Positions 45,797-57,256 of a stretch of 64,000 nt of DNA are shown here, in pieces. Numbering within the stretch: position 1 is the stretch's first letter; the number at the start of each line of letters is the position of its first letter. Position numbers and translations under genes: made by a program. The stretch is from Apoda limacodes (lineage: Eukaryota > Arthropoda > Insecta > Lepidoptera > Limacodidae). Location of the stretch: assembly GCA_946406115.1 (NCBI GenBank), contig OX291545.1, positions 11,608,001-11,672,000 on the forward strand, given 5' to 3'. The notes beneath the pieces are model-generated. The model did no database searches. It was not told the origin of the DNA and worked only from the letters and a program-made list of their open reading frames with translations.

Positions 45797-45870
45797 TTTC
45801 GAAACCGCGGTGGGCCTCCACGTGTACGTAATTACGCCCCTCCGGTACCGCTCATACCCCGCGTCCGCAT
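45797..45870 (+). promoter_or_regulatory. E-box module upstream of Kr-h1 (candidate JH response element)
   Basis: The order is cgaaaccgcggtg (45800-45812), then gcctccacgtgt (45814-45825, E-box CACGTG at 45819-45824), then ccgctcataccccgcg (about 45848). It lies in a CpG-rich island (45740-45925), about 1.05 kb upstream of the Kr-h1 ATG. Insect Kr-h1 genes are known to be induced by juvenile hormone through Met/Tai binding at an E-box-containing element (kJHRE). That this is the kJHRE is inference. Confidence 0.55.
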
Positions 45871-46518
45871 GTCGGACGCCTCGTCACGATGCCCGCTGCC
45901 GCCGTCCTCCAACCTTACCTTCAACCACAACGTTCAGACATGCCACGCTTGTAAAAGTACCTACAGCTCTAAGTTTTAAAGCAAAAACTATGATACCTAC
46001 AAAGCTTCCTCACTAAAAATAATATCTGAAAGTGGCATTAAATTGCACTGAATTATTGTTTATACCCAATAATGTTAACTCAAAACAAAACTGTATTTAA
46101 ATTTACTATGTCGCAGTATTTAATGTATATCACTTAATATTCATTTTCTAAACCGTACGTACTTACCTACTTTGAACTCCAATCTTTAATAATAATATAA
46201 AAATAGGTAGGTAAGATTGAAGCTATAAGTATTCGTATATTTACATGAGGTAGTATGTAGGTACCTATGTATCTACATACCTACTATTGATGAAGATATC
46301 TATTTGAAAAATCTTATTTAATAGTAGTATAGTGTCTTTGCATCTTATTTTCAATAGATTTGTATACTTACAATGTAATAGTACCAATAGTAATTCATTC
46401 AACACTAACTAAAAACCCATACATTTGATTTGATGAATTATTATTTATTAGCATAGGTATGTCCTGTCTGTTTAACGCATTTCAGTGATCCTTTTTATTT
46501 ATAGTTAGTTACATATCC

Positions 46519-46524
46519 TATAAA
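46519..46524 (+). promoter_or_regulatory. Candidate TATA box of Kr-h1
   Basis: TATAAA, followed by a moderately GC-rich leader to the ATG at 46865. Transcription start would be near 46550. No initiator was proven. Confidence 0.35.
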
Positions 46525-46671
46525 GACGCGGCTATAGGTAACGGTAACAAGAGTGAAGGAGAAAACCTAACCTACACGCACAAAAGCTCCAATTGAGTAT
46601 CTCGTATTCTTTCTTCACTTCACACACCACTACACTGCTAGCTGTCTTCATATGACCGCCCGCACGCAAAC

Positions 46672-48058
46672 ATGTCTGAATCACTCACACACACAGTCGC
46701 AGTGCCTGGACCAACTCAACTGGCAGTACCGACGCGCATTCGACTGCGAGTTGTCGGTCGCGAGAGTGTCCGTAACGTTTATCAGAAACGTTACTACACA
46801 ACCTACGCCAACATCGTCATCATTGTACCTTCTGAGGAAATATTAATATTTACATTGAAAGAAAATGATTGGTAAGTAACTAATTAATTTCATGTCGCTT
46901 TCTGATTTCCTAATATATTTGATTGTTTATTTTTTTTATTATGTAGGCACATGTCCGAGTTAGGTCAACTCCTTAAAGTATGTGTGTCAAACACAGCAAC
47001 ATTATTTGGTACCAACCTATCTCTACTTATAACGATATGTACTTGCTTTGTAGTCATTAGCAATCTCTAGTTACTTGCCCATTTTAATTTTTTAACCATA
47101 ATCCTCTATTTCTTACGTTGTGTGAACTCAATTTTGTGTAGGTTTAGTGTAAAAAGATTAATTAGGCAGGTATTGCTTTCAACTTACTTTCAAGGCCTAT
47201 TTTTACCTTTCTTACTCACGCACGGCCGCAGATTTTAAATAACTACGTTGTAAGATTTATATTAATTTAAAATACTAGATTGTTTGTATTTTTATATTGT
47301 TATGCTTTAATGGTCACTGGACTACTGATGATAAAATGTTGAACATTATACATGTTCAATGTTCATATCTGATTTAGTTTATTTTTATGATAAAAAAAAC
47401 CTATTTGATATGATTATTATGCACTTGATATCCTTTCAAAATTAGTACAGTATTGTTATAAATAGTAGCCATTATTTATAAACTTAATATTTAAAAAATC
47501 ATAAAGATAAATTTATTAGTAAACTTTCCAGCGCTGTCTGTAAAAAGCGTCTTGGGGTTTCTTTTGTTTTCTGATTTGTCATCGTCATATGGTTAAATAC
47601 CTACATAATTCTTCATTTTATTTGTTAAAAAAATATGCATTTTCGACTTTATATTCATGAAACTAAAAAGAAAAGCATAATATTATAAGCATAGCGGGGC
47701 GTATAAGAGGGGGCTGAGACGGGTGCGGAGCAAAGTGCGGGGTCGGCGCCCGAAACACGTGGAGGCGCGCACTGCGGCACCGGCACTATCGCAAGTATTG
47801 TTGCATCGAAACCGCGGTGCAGGCCTCCACGAGCAGTCAGAGGACATTCACTCCATTTATACTCCGCTCCCTTGCCCGCTTATACCCCCGTTTGCGGCCC
47901 TACTACGTTTTTACTGCATCCTGCGGTGCATATTATACGATATAACAATATTTTAAACGATGGCACTTATTAAACGCACGTTTACTTCATAAACCTATTC
48001 TAATAAATCATATCATTATCCTTGAGATTTAATACTGATAAATTTTTTTGGCAGGTGA
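46672..48058 (+). other. uORF overlapping the Kr-h1 start codon
   Basis: An ATG at 46672 opens 67 codons in another frame, passes the Kr-h1 ATG (46865) and, after splicing 46871 to 48055, ends at TGA 48056-48058. A second upstream ATG at 46652 opens 64 codons. If the leader includes this part, scanning ribosomes meet both before the main ATG. Confidence 0.5.
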
Positions 48059-49094
48059 GGAAGATCGCGTCCACCAGTGTGGAGAATGTGGACTAACACT
48101 TTCCACACGCAGTGCGCTGACAGCACACGCGCGCTCTCACCGGACTGCCGCGGATGCACATCGTTGCGATGTTTGTCACAAGACTTTTGCCGTACCAGCG
48201 AGACTAGTACGCCACTACAGAACTCATACTGGTGAAAGGCCCTTTGAATGTGAGTACTGTCATAAGATGTTTAGCGTCAAAGAGAATCTACAAGTTCATC
48301 GACGTATCCACACTAAGGAGAGGCCCTACCGGTGCGGTGTCTGTGGTGCTGCATTTGAACATTCCGGGAAGCTGCATCGGCACGCTCGTATTCACACAGG
48401 AGAGCGTCCCCACGCTTGTCCACACTGTCATAAAACATTTATCCAGTCCGGTCAATTGGTAATCCATCTTCGCACGCACACCGGTGAAAAGCCCTACCGT
48501 TGTCCAGCTCCTGGATGTGGAAAAGGTTTTACTTGTTCCAAACAACTCAAAGTACACTCCCGCACCCATACTGGAGAACGACCTTACACTTGCGATATAT
48601 GCCTTCGTGACTTTGGCTATAATCATGTATTAAAATTGCATAGATTTCAGCACTATGGCGAAAGGTGTTACAGATGTACGGTATGTGATGGTACATTTAA
48701 CACAAAAAAACAAATGGAGGCTCACATTTACAAAGAGCACGGCGCTGAAGCTCCCCGACAAGCGACTCTCCAGTCAACGACACCTTTGATCGTCAATGGG
48801 GACGCGATGTGTGATTTGGTGGAAGCAGCGTTACAGCAACTGCCTCCAACACCGCCAAGCTCCCCACCTTCTCCGCAATGCCCTGCGCCGCAGCCGGGTC
48901 CCTCCGCAACTCCGTCAATGGCACCCACTACCACGTACTTGTCTGCCGCGGCTAGCACGCAGTTCACCCTTGCACCTTCTTTGTTACCACCACGGAAAAG
49001 AAAATTAATCACACAACCCGATCCTGTACCGGTGTCTGCAGTGAGACACACGTCTGTCATACAGTTTGCACCGGCTGCCGCGGATGTGTCGTAA
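46865..49094 (+). CDS. Kr-h1: Krueppel homolog 1 (Kr-h1) zinc-finger transcription factor
   Basis: Kr-h1 is the juvenile hormone early-response repressor that blocks metamorphosis; it acts in the nucleus on genes such as E93 and Br-C (family knowledge). Coding exons are 46865-46871 (ATG ATT G, donor GTAAGT) and 48055-49094, giving 348 residues starting MIGEEDRVHQ. An in-frame TGA at 46856-46858 fixes the start. Eight C2H2 fingers span about residues 11-231 with TGERP/TGEKP linkers. Fingers 3-8 carry the Kr-h1 signatures MFSVKENLQVHRRIHTKERP, FEHSGKLHRH, TFIQSGQLVIH, CGKGFTCSKQLKVHSRTH and RDFGYNHVLKLHRFQHYG. The tail is Pro/Ser-rich with a basic RKRK patch and a conserved-looking SVIQFA end. 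Intron 46872-48054 contains E-box modules. Alternative first exons (isoforms) are known for Kr-h1 in other insects; none is proven here. Confidence 0.97.
47697..47895. promoter_or_regulatory. Paired inverted E-box modules in Kr-h1 intron
   Basis: Two divergent copies of the module seen at 45797. The minus-strand copy has gcctccacgtgt (antisense 47755-47766, E-box 47756-47761) and a terminal gtataagaggggg. The plus-strand copy has cgaaaccgcggtgc (47807-47820), ggcctccacgag (47822-47833, E-box lost) and cttatacccccg (near 47880). It sits in a CpG-rich island about 300 bp before the main exon. It may be an enhancer or an alternative promoter. Confidence 0.5.
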
Positions 49095-49394
49095 CAAAAT
49101 TCTAATTTTGTTAAAGTGAATCTATACAGACTATAAAAAATATAGGCTAAGTTGCGCTAAGTGATTAATATGAAAGGATTGATGTTAGATTCTTGTTCTT
49201 TGTTATGTACGAGTTTATTTTAAAATTCGTTCACTATGTTCCCTAGTTATTATACCCGATATGGGTAATCTAAACAAGAAAATAATATGACATTTAGTAG
49301 GCACAGATAAGAATGCATGTAAAGTTTGCATTTGTGTAACATTCTAATTTAGAATAAGGTTTTGTATTTATATTCAATTAGGTGCGTCGAGTAA

Positions 49395-49400
49395 AATAAA
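49395..49400 (+). terminator. Candidate Kr-h1 polyadenylation signal
   Basis: AATAAA 300 bp past the stop, followed by an A-rich run. Other sites further on are possible. Confidence 0.45.
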
Positions 49401-52400
49401 AAAAGTATTATACCAACCTAGTGTATTTTTTCTTTTATTATCGAAAAAAAAACAAAGCTGCATACTTAATAGAAACCCGAAACCTGTTAAAAATCTTATG
49501 ACATTCCGGATTAAATAGATGCAAAAAAAATGTCTTTCAATAACAATGCCAAGTTTGATCAATAACGAATTCAACAATGATTTTAATTTTTTATTTGTAA
49601 AACATCCTAATATTTGCAAAAGTACGATTTTTAAGTGTTTTTATGAGAAACCACCGCACAACATTTTTATGAATTCAACAATATTAGGTACTTTCGTTAG
49701 GTCATCAGAAATTCAGTCTATTTGTCATCCATCATGGTGGTGGTGATCATGTAGATAAGAGAAAGAATAGCATACCTACCTATTTTAAAATTAGCCATCA
49801 TATTATGACAATAAAAGGTAAATAATCCAGAGTGATACAATTTAACATTAAATTTCACACTGGATTTCAAAAGTAAAAAAAAATTGGAACCCTCATGTGA
49901 TCATTCAGTTGGCTGCTTGTCGGGTACTGTTTTGTGGCAAGTGTAGGTGCGTTCTGCTTCTGTTACTGCTTAAATGCGTTAAATGTCATAATCCAGCTAA
50001 GTTAAAAAGACATAAATTTTGTGTGACACAGTACAAATATTGGCTCACTCTCTTTGGTTGGATTATTGACATTAAACGCATAATGTCGGCCAACAAAACG
50101 TCACTTATAACACTCCCTAACACTTTTAAAAATCGGTTTTGAAAAAGCGCCATCATATATTTTTTGATATATTTTATAATGTTTTAACCACCAAGGTGGC
50201 AAACCAGCTTATCTAAATACCTACTTCGCGTATCTGTAACAAGGTCGAATCGTCTCAATGCATTACAGGTACTATTTGTAAAAATGTAAATATATAATGT
50301 AAATTGTAAAAATCTGAAAAGGCCCTACACGTACCGTTACATTTTGACGTGACAACGTCTTATAAATTGGTTTGCCGGGTGACACTTCAAGAAACTGCGT
50401 TACGCTCCGCTCACGTTATGCGCTCACAATGAGAGCGAGTGAGAGGCACGCGCCCGCCTAAGAGCGAGAGAGACAGACATAAAATCATTGTCACGTAAAA
50501 CTTTCGCCCGTATACCGACTTTACAGGCAACCAGTTTTTTAAATTATTTAAATGTCATATTGATTTACTGAATCCTTAACCAAAACTGTTATCCTGATGT
50601 TATTATAGTGCATGTGTTTTTCTTACTACTTAAGATGCCACACTACCTAAATTACAGTACTTACATTTTTGGTAACGATTTATTTAGATCTGCTCAGTAG
50701 ATCAGGCTGAAATATTATGATCGTCTTTGACAGTAAATTGGTAGTTTAAGCCTGACAAACGTAAAAATATTATACCTACTAAATTACAAAAAAAAATTAC
50801 CCCAAAGATAAATAGAACTGAATCTGTTCCACGTCTACCTCCTCATGATAAAATTATATTTAACGTATTTTATCACTTCAAGTGTCCCAAATATGAACTC
50901 ACTGAAGTATAAATTTATTTCTTGTAAAAACATCAGCGAGTTGAGATGTAGCTGCACTACTCACTAATGACAAACTTGTATAGGTATATCGTCATCCTTG
51001 TCTTTACCTAAATTTGCTGCCAAGTAACACTGTCTTTTAATATTGTAAACAAATAAAATAACTAAAGGCAGTGCAGTGATGTACTCGTACAACATATAGA
51101 GCTTTTGAAATGTTGCGGTTTATCTTCTTAAGCTGTATGCAACTAAAAGTCTATTTCTCTTAAAAATTATTAAGATAAAGCATGTGCAAGCAAAATAAAA
51201 ATAATTGTAATGACATCTCTGACTAGATAGTACCTGGAATGGAAAATTAAACCGGGTTGGACTTAGAATAGTTTGCAAGTGGCATAAAATGAAGATAGGT
51301 AGCAAGGAGCCGAGCGTAGCGAAGAGCCGTTAGGCTATCCATGGTGATATAGCGAGGAGCAAAACGAGAAGCCGTTAGGATGACTTTAATGAACAATTAT
51401 CGTAGGCATAAGCCGAGTGAGTGATTGAGGCTGGTCGCCGAATACATCTTTGAACACAAAAGATATTTAGGTGGTGTATAGCAAAGCGACGAGCCAGCAG
51501 TACTGAACAATATGGCGATGACCGTAAAGACGAGCCATTAAGTTGTGTTTCTAAATAGCCCACATAAATAAATAGTTACTTGGTAAGTAACTTCCGTGGC
51601 GCTGGCCAGCCCATGACAAAATCGAATTGCATATAATTTTTTTCTTTTAGTTTAATTTTCAGCATTACCTTTTCATGGGCATGGTTCAGGGGAGATAGGG
51701 ACTATTAGGGACATCCCTCCTTCCCCCTCTCTTCCCCTCCAGACAAACTATTCTAAATTTTTACCATGGAACTAGGGACATTGGCAATCGACTTCAAAGA
51801 GAATAAAATATGCAGCTAAATGTTTGTCGGTAAGTATGCTTAAGGCATATTTTTTACTTTTTAGTGAATTTTAAGTTGGAATAATGTTTTCGTTTATTTT
51901 TTTAATCCTTATAGACCAGGGCCAATGCTGTTGGAGAAAAATTTAATTGATAATATAAAAAACGAAGTAAAAATAGTCCAGACTCAGAAAAAGTATTGAA
52001 AAAGGGGTGGTGGAGTGATATATACGTTTTTAGGGGTTGGTACTCGTTTTTTGCGATCTGCGGCTTAACTATGCATCCTATCGAAAGAAGTTAAATGTAA
52101 AAGTCGTAGGTAATAAAAAATCTAAGACTTGTCATATAATATTGCCCATAACCTCAAAATTTTCGAGACATGCTAAAAACCCTTTTTTTTAATTTTTTAT
52201 TTATAACTATAGCAAAAAAATATATTTTTTTTTTTTATGAAAATCGATGTAAATGTTCTTTATTTGTATTAGAAACAAGTTTTTTCAAAGCGAAATATTT
52301 ATTCTCCAATGTTTTATGAAGAAAGTACAAAAAAAAATTACCTTATTTTTAATCGAAAAATTTGGTTGGCAAATTTTCGATAAATAACCTTCACTAGCTT

Positions 52401-53005
52401 TGGACTGGTTTGTTCATGTTTTTAATTTATCAATGAAAAAAATTTGCCTTTGTATAGAAATTCCTGCCGATTTTCCATTTAATATGAAACAAAACCTAAT
52501 TAATGAATTAAAAATAAAAATTGTGTTCACCGACAACAAATCGAGTTCTAACACAAGACAAGAAACTTAATTTTCAGCACTTTTTTGCGATTATTTAAGA
52601 ATCATTTTATTACCACCTTAGTGGTATAAAATTAGCACAGAACAGGTACCTAATACCATCGATAATTAAGTTATTTTGCAACATGTTCAGTGATGGAATA
52701 ACTGAAAATCTTAACACGAACGGTGGCAGCTTCCCTTTTCAGATTATCGTCAATGGAAATATTAGACCAATTATCGAAGAGAATTGACATACCTAATAAT
52801 GTTTCTTCAAGAAATACGTGTTTTTTAATACAGATTTAATTTGATCAGGATTTTCTGCTTTTTGTAATAAACGAAAATCTAGGTACTGAGACTAATAAGG
52901 GTACAGGGAATCTGATGCGATAAAATACATCAGGGCAAAAAACATCAAAAGTCCTATAAACGACAACAACTATAACAGCATTTTTTCCATAGACTGTTAG
53001 TGGAG
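49401..53005. other. Gene-poor intergenic with repeat scraps
   Basis: 50183-50215 (ttaaccaccaaggtggcaaa then ccagct) resembles the antisense family A tail. 51300-51560 has repeated gagccgttagg-like strings. 52612-52632 (accaccttagtggtataaaa) matches only the last bases of the family A tail. No gene was recognised. Confidence 0.4.
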
Positions 53006-53008
53006 GTA

Positions 53009-53275
53009 CATTTGTGTTTGTCTTGAGTTAGGGTGTAATTATATATGATACTAGCTGACCGGGCAGACGTTGTTCTGCATGATACCGACTGCAGCGCCGT
53101 CTACCGGGCTGATTTGTAAATCTAAACCATCCAGGGCGCCACCCAAACGCATACAAAAAATCATTCAAATCGGTCCAGTCGTTTAGCAGTAGTACAGTGA
53201 CATATACACGTATAGTAAAATCTTTATTTGTCACTTACACGTACAGTAGATATATATATATATATATATAGATGT
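53009..53275 (+). mobile_element. SINE 3' scrap joined to a tactagctgacc-type repeat
   Basis: 53009-53048 (tttgtgtttgtcttgagtta, gggtgta) matches the body of the SINE at 56965. 53044-53275 starts tactagctgaccgggcagac, contains atcattcaaatcggtccagt and cagtgacatatacacg, and ends in a TA microsatellite at 53251-53272. The second block is a common lepidopteran LINE/SINE-tail type. Confidence 0.55.
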
Positions 53276-54959
53276 TGAAGGATTAGGCACGTATACCTAA
53301 CTGCCTCAAAAATGGACTTGGACTGCGGTATTCAATGTGAAAACGGTTGACGAAAAAGAATGTATTTATAATACTTTGCCGACAGCAATATACAATGTAT
53401 GTATATTCACCGGAGACCAGTAAAAGTTAGACATTACCTACCATGCGCCTTGGCTTATAGATTAAATTTGTATTCTGCAAATAAGACGTGATCTTTCCAA
53501 CGTAATTAGACGTCTCTCTGCTGTTACTTTTGAAAAACATATTATATCTTTTCAGAAATCGCCGTGTGGAGACTCTCAACTACGCCAAGTTCATAATTAT
53601 GTTGAAAATGGTCCATGTCAATTCCGGAAATCACTTAGGTCATTAGGAGTTGGTAAAACTGAAGATAAAACTCATTTGAATAATATTGACATTGAGCAAC
53701 CTATTCAGAATTTTTCTTTTATTTTAGACATGGATAGCAACAAAAAAGGCGCATACGCTTAATCATCTTTCAAAGATTTGATTCCAAACTACCGACTGAA
53801 CTCCTTTTTCTTTAGTCAATTCACTGATTGTGATGTTAAAAGAGTATTTTGTCTATTGCATCTAGTGCTGTTGGCAGTAATTGTGGTAACCGTTAAACTT
53901 AGACAATTTAAACACGTAAAATGATCATTACCATCCTTGACATTATGTAGTTATTCTTATAATCACTCATATTCATATCCTTAATGCATCCACTTTTCCT
54001 GTAATTTGAAAAATGCTTTTATTTTTCCTTTACCTGAATTCATGTTTATCATTAACTAAACACCTTTCTGACTAAAAACAATTTATTAAAATCCTTGCAA
54101 CCGGGTTTTCATTGGTCATAGTACGCCCTTTCATAGTCACTCGTCACCATTTTGTTTTTTTTTTTATTGCGGCGCACAGTGAAACGAGTAGGTAGAAGAC
54201 ACTTAAGCAAACAAAAAATATCACGAAACATGGTGCCTAAAACGTCACATTGTTGCCGAGTTATTTAGTGTTAAAGATCGCCTTATACCTACGAACAAGT
54301 TTCATTGTGCGCCCCAATTAAAAAAGGCAGCGGTTGACGGTGTCACAAAGGGTCTAACCCCTTGAGTTGTGATTTTATCAGAATATTGAGGCAGGTTAGT
54401 CAACAATAGTTTACATTACAGACAGGATAATACCATTGTATAATCACAAAAGATATTTCGTGTTATTAGTAGGTAGGTAAGTAGCTAGTGCAAATATGGT
54501 AGTATTTTTTTTATAATTAAACACTTTTATTATTCGATTGCACACATACGTACTATTCTAATTTACGCATTAGTTACTTTAGTTAAATTATCATTCTACA
54601 TTCTGCTATTTATTATTTTTAAAAATATTTCCATCTAGGTAATTGGGCAGTTTTTTTTTTATAGTTTTATTTTACAGCTTGTAATTCATGCATGACTTAT
54701 GGGACCACCTTATGGGACACAGCCACCTTAGTCCAGATACACTGCATTAGAAGCAGTGTTGCGGCGATAGGCACACCCCTGTCACACTAAATTGATTGGT
54801 GAAAAGAGATTGTTCACCACATTATGATGTGGATGTGGGTGTGTATCCGGCCGCTGATTTCCCCCTTCTGGGGATAAAAACCTTGAAGTTCTATAATACA
54901 TAATATATAGGTAATATAATTTAAATATAATTAACTAAACAGCTAATGAAAGGGAATTA
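53276..54959. other. AT-rich intergenic
   Basis: 54690-54880 is a moderately GC-rich block of unknown nature with doubled cttatgggac. No gene was recognised. Confidence 0.4.
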
Positions 54960-55215
54960 CATTATGGAGAAAACCGAAAACACTGAGGAAGGTGAGTGAG
55001 GACGCAGGCAGGCAGGTTGCGGGGGGCAGGCAAGAGCGGGGCGTGGCGAGGAGCGGGACGAAACGGCGACACGCGCTGCACGGTCAACGAACGTTCGAAA
55101 CCGCGGCTGTGAGGCCACGTCGCGCGTGCGCCCGCTTCAACCTTCCTCAACGCGACCGCAACTGACCTGCGCCGTGCGCGTCCGTGGAGGTTGCCTGAAC
55201 GTGGCGCGCTTCTAT
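54960..55215. promoter_or_regulatory. CpG-rich island with shared motif
   Basis: Strong CpG and G/C enrichment in AT-rich surroundings. It contains ttcgaaaccgcgg (55094-55106) followed by gaggccacgtcg, close to the Kr-h1 module. An ATG at 54964 followed by a good donor (gaag/GTGAGT at about 54991) precedes it, but no downstream exon could be linked. It is a possible promoter or distant enhancer. Confidence 0.4.
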
Positions 55216-56964
55216 GCTACATACCTACAACATGCGAGTAGGTATGTATTAGGTAATCTATATCTAATTATTTGTTTGATTTGTATGAATAACAAGAACA
55301 TTATTGTTTTCCGTACTTAGGTAAGTAGGTAGATGAATATCCTAAGTCACATATTGCAACATTCTGAAAATATGAAGTGTCTAGTGGAGATATGCACCTA
55401 GTTAAGTAGGTACCTAAATATCAACTACTGTGCTATCAATAAATATTTCAAATGAAAATAAACTAGCATTCTCCTGTGACTTCATTCGCGTGGACTTTTA
55501 AAAAAAGGGAGCTTTTATAGGTAATATAGGAATTCTCATACAATTTTTTTAAAAAAAACGGTGCAACATGTCAATCTTAATTTTTAATGATAATGCCAAA
55601 TCGATACTAATGTTAATGCATTTAAAATTGACAGTATTTCATACAAAACTTTCAACTCCATTTTAACCCTTTTCCTTTGGAGGGGGCGGTTCGACATAGG
55701 TACATCGGCACTTATTTACGTGTTAGTAAGTAGTTTAGTTTAGTAGTTAGTAGGTATTGTATTGAATTAGGTAAGCAATTTCTTATGAAAAGAACTCATA
55801 CCTACACACGAGTAGGTGTCGACGTCAAATATTATCTACATTATAGAACATTATGGGTGATTGATTCGAGAGATGTTCTTAATAATTTTATAATTACGCC
55901 ATACTGTTATAACTAATTAAGATATAGGTAACACAGTTTTCTCAGTTTTTTTTTCATTAGGGTTTTATCTAGGAAAACTCTGGAAAAATGCGTACCTATG
56001 AAAATTGAATTAAAAGATTAGTCTTTCAAATAAAATTATAGGTTAAGTACTGTAGCAGAATAATTTATATACAAACAGGTCTATTTAAAAGAAATATATG
56101 AATAATAAAAAGTTTAACAAAACATCCGTCTTCGGCTAATAGGTATTTTTGTTTAGGTATTTAATTAGATACCTATTTGAATAATTAATTAATGGTTTGT
56201 TCTTCTTTCACGCAAAAATTACTGTTTCAATTATTCACATAGTGATTAGAACTTTCGCTACTTATATGATTAGCTTCAAGAACGTTTAATTTAAACGTCC
56301 TTGTTTAGCTTTTAGTTCCTTAATTGCCATAGGTCAATGCAATTTATAGGTACCATACACAAACTGTATACAAGTTACAATTAAATACCTAAGTATATCG
56401 ATATATTAGGAGAAAAATCACTGGCTATGATTGTGTGTCACAAATGGCTGCAAAACGCTAACCTCTATTATTTTATTACCTATAGATATCAGCGTGTGTC
56501 GCAAGTTACGACATTGTTAATATGCATGGGTATGGATGGACATGTAGGAATTGCCAGGAAAAAGGAAAGGTCTGCAAAACAAAAATCAAAAAAAAAACTT
56601 GCAGGGAAAACAGGTAACACCTATGTAAGTATCTCCCTAATGCAAAATACTTTGAGGTTTCCGTTTTTGCCATTTGGCTACAGACGGAATTGCCGTTACT
56701 ACAATTTTTAGGTCCAAAAATAAGCTTGACGTAACTAATGTTAAGTTTAATTGTTACCGCTACCAATGTATTGCAAAAGATTTTACTCTAGCTGAGTAAG
56801 ATCTAGTGATATATTAAATCATGTTATTTTATATTGTATAGGTTCATATATCCAACTCATTGTCGTTGACTGAAAAGAGCGTCTGGATGTGAAGTTTGGT
56901 GTAATTATCTGTCACACATGCAGTCAAACAAAAAAACAAATAAAATCTTTAGCTTTATTATATT
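55216..56964. other. AT-rich intergenic
   Basis: Low-complexity taggta-type sequence. A 94-codon frame at 56427 is not recognised and has no support. Confidence 0.4.
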
Positions 56965-57256
56965 AGCATTGACTCCATCGCAGCCAAGTTGGTAGTGTGG
57001 CCAGCTGCTGAGCAGAGAGTGTGGGTTCGATTTCCGCACTGGACAAACATTTATGTCATAATATAGACATTTGTTTTTGTCTTGAGTCTGGGTGTATTTA
57101 TGTATGATATGTATGTATTTACAACAAAGAAGTAATATTTATGTAATTGTATCCGTTGTCTGGTAACACATAATAACCCATAATAACTTTGCTTACTTTG
57201 GGGCCAGACGGCGCTGTGTGTAACATCCAAAAATACAATTATTATTTATTTTTTAG
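56965..57256 (+). mobile_element. tRNA-derived SINE
   Basis: An RNA polymerase III promoter is visible: box A-like cagccaagttgg at 56981-56992 and box B-like ggttcgatttc at 57024-57034. Then the lepidopteran SINE body follows (ggccagctgctgagcagaga, tcttgagtctgggtgtattt, ttggggccagacgg). It ends in an AT-rich tail near 57240-57256. No functional tRNA is encoded. Confidence 0.85.

Noticed and set aside
46245..46285. String tgaggtagtatgtagg resembling let-7
   Set aside because: Only the first bases match the let-7 seed region; the rest is taggta low complexity with no proper precursor fold.
54964..54992. Micro-exon: ATG with nine codons then GTGAGT donor
   Set aside because: Plausible by itself, but no downstream exon with matching phase was identified; kept only as a note in the island entry.
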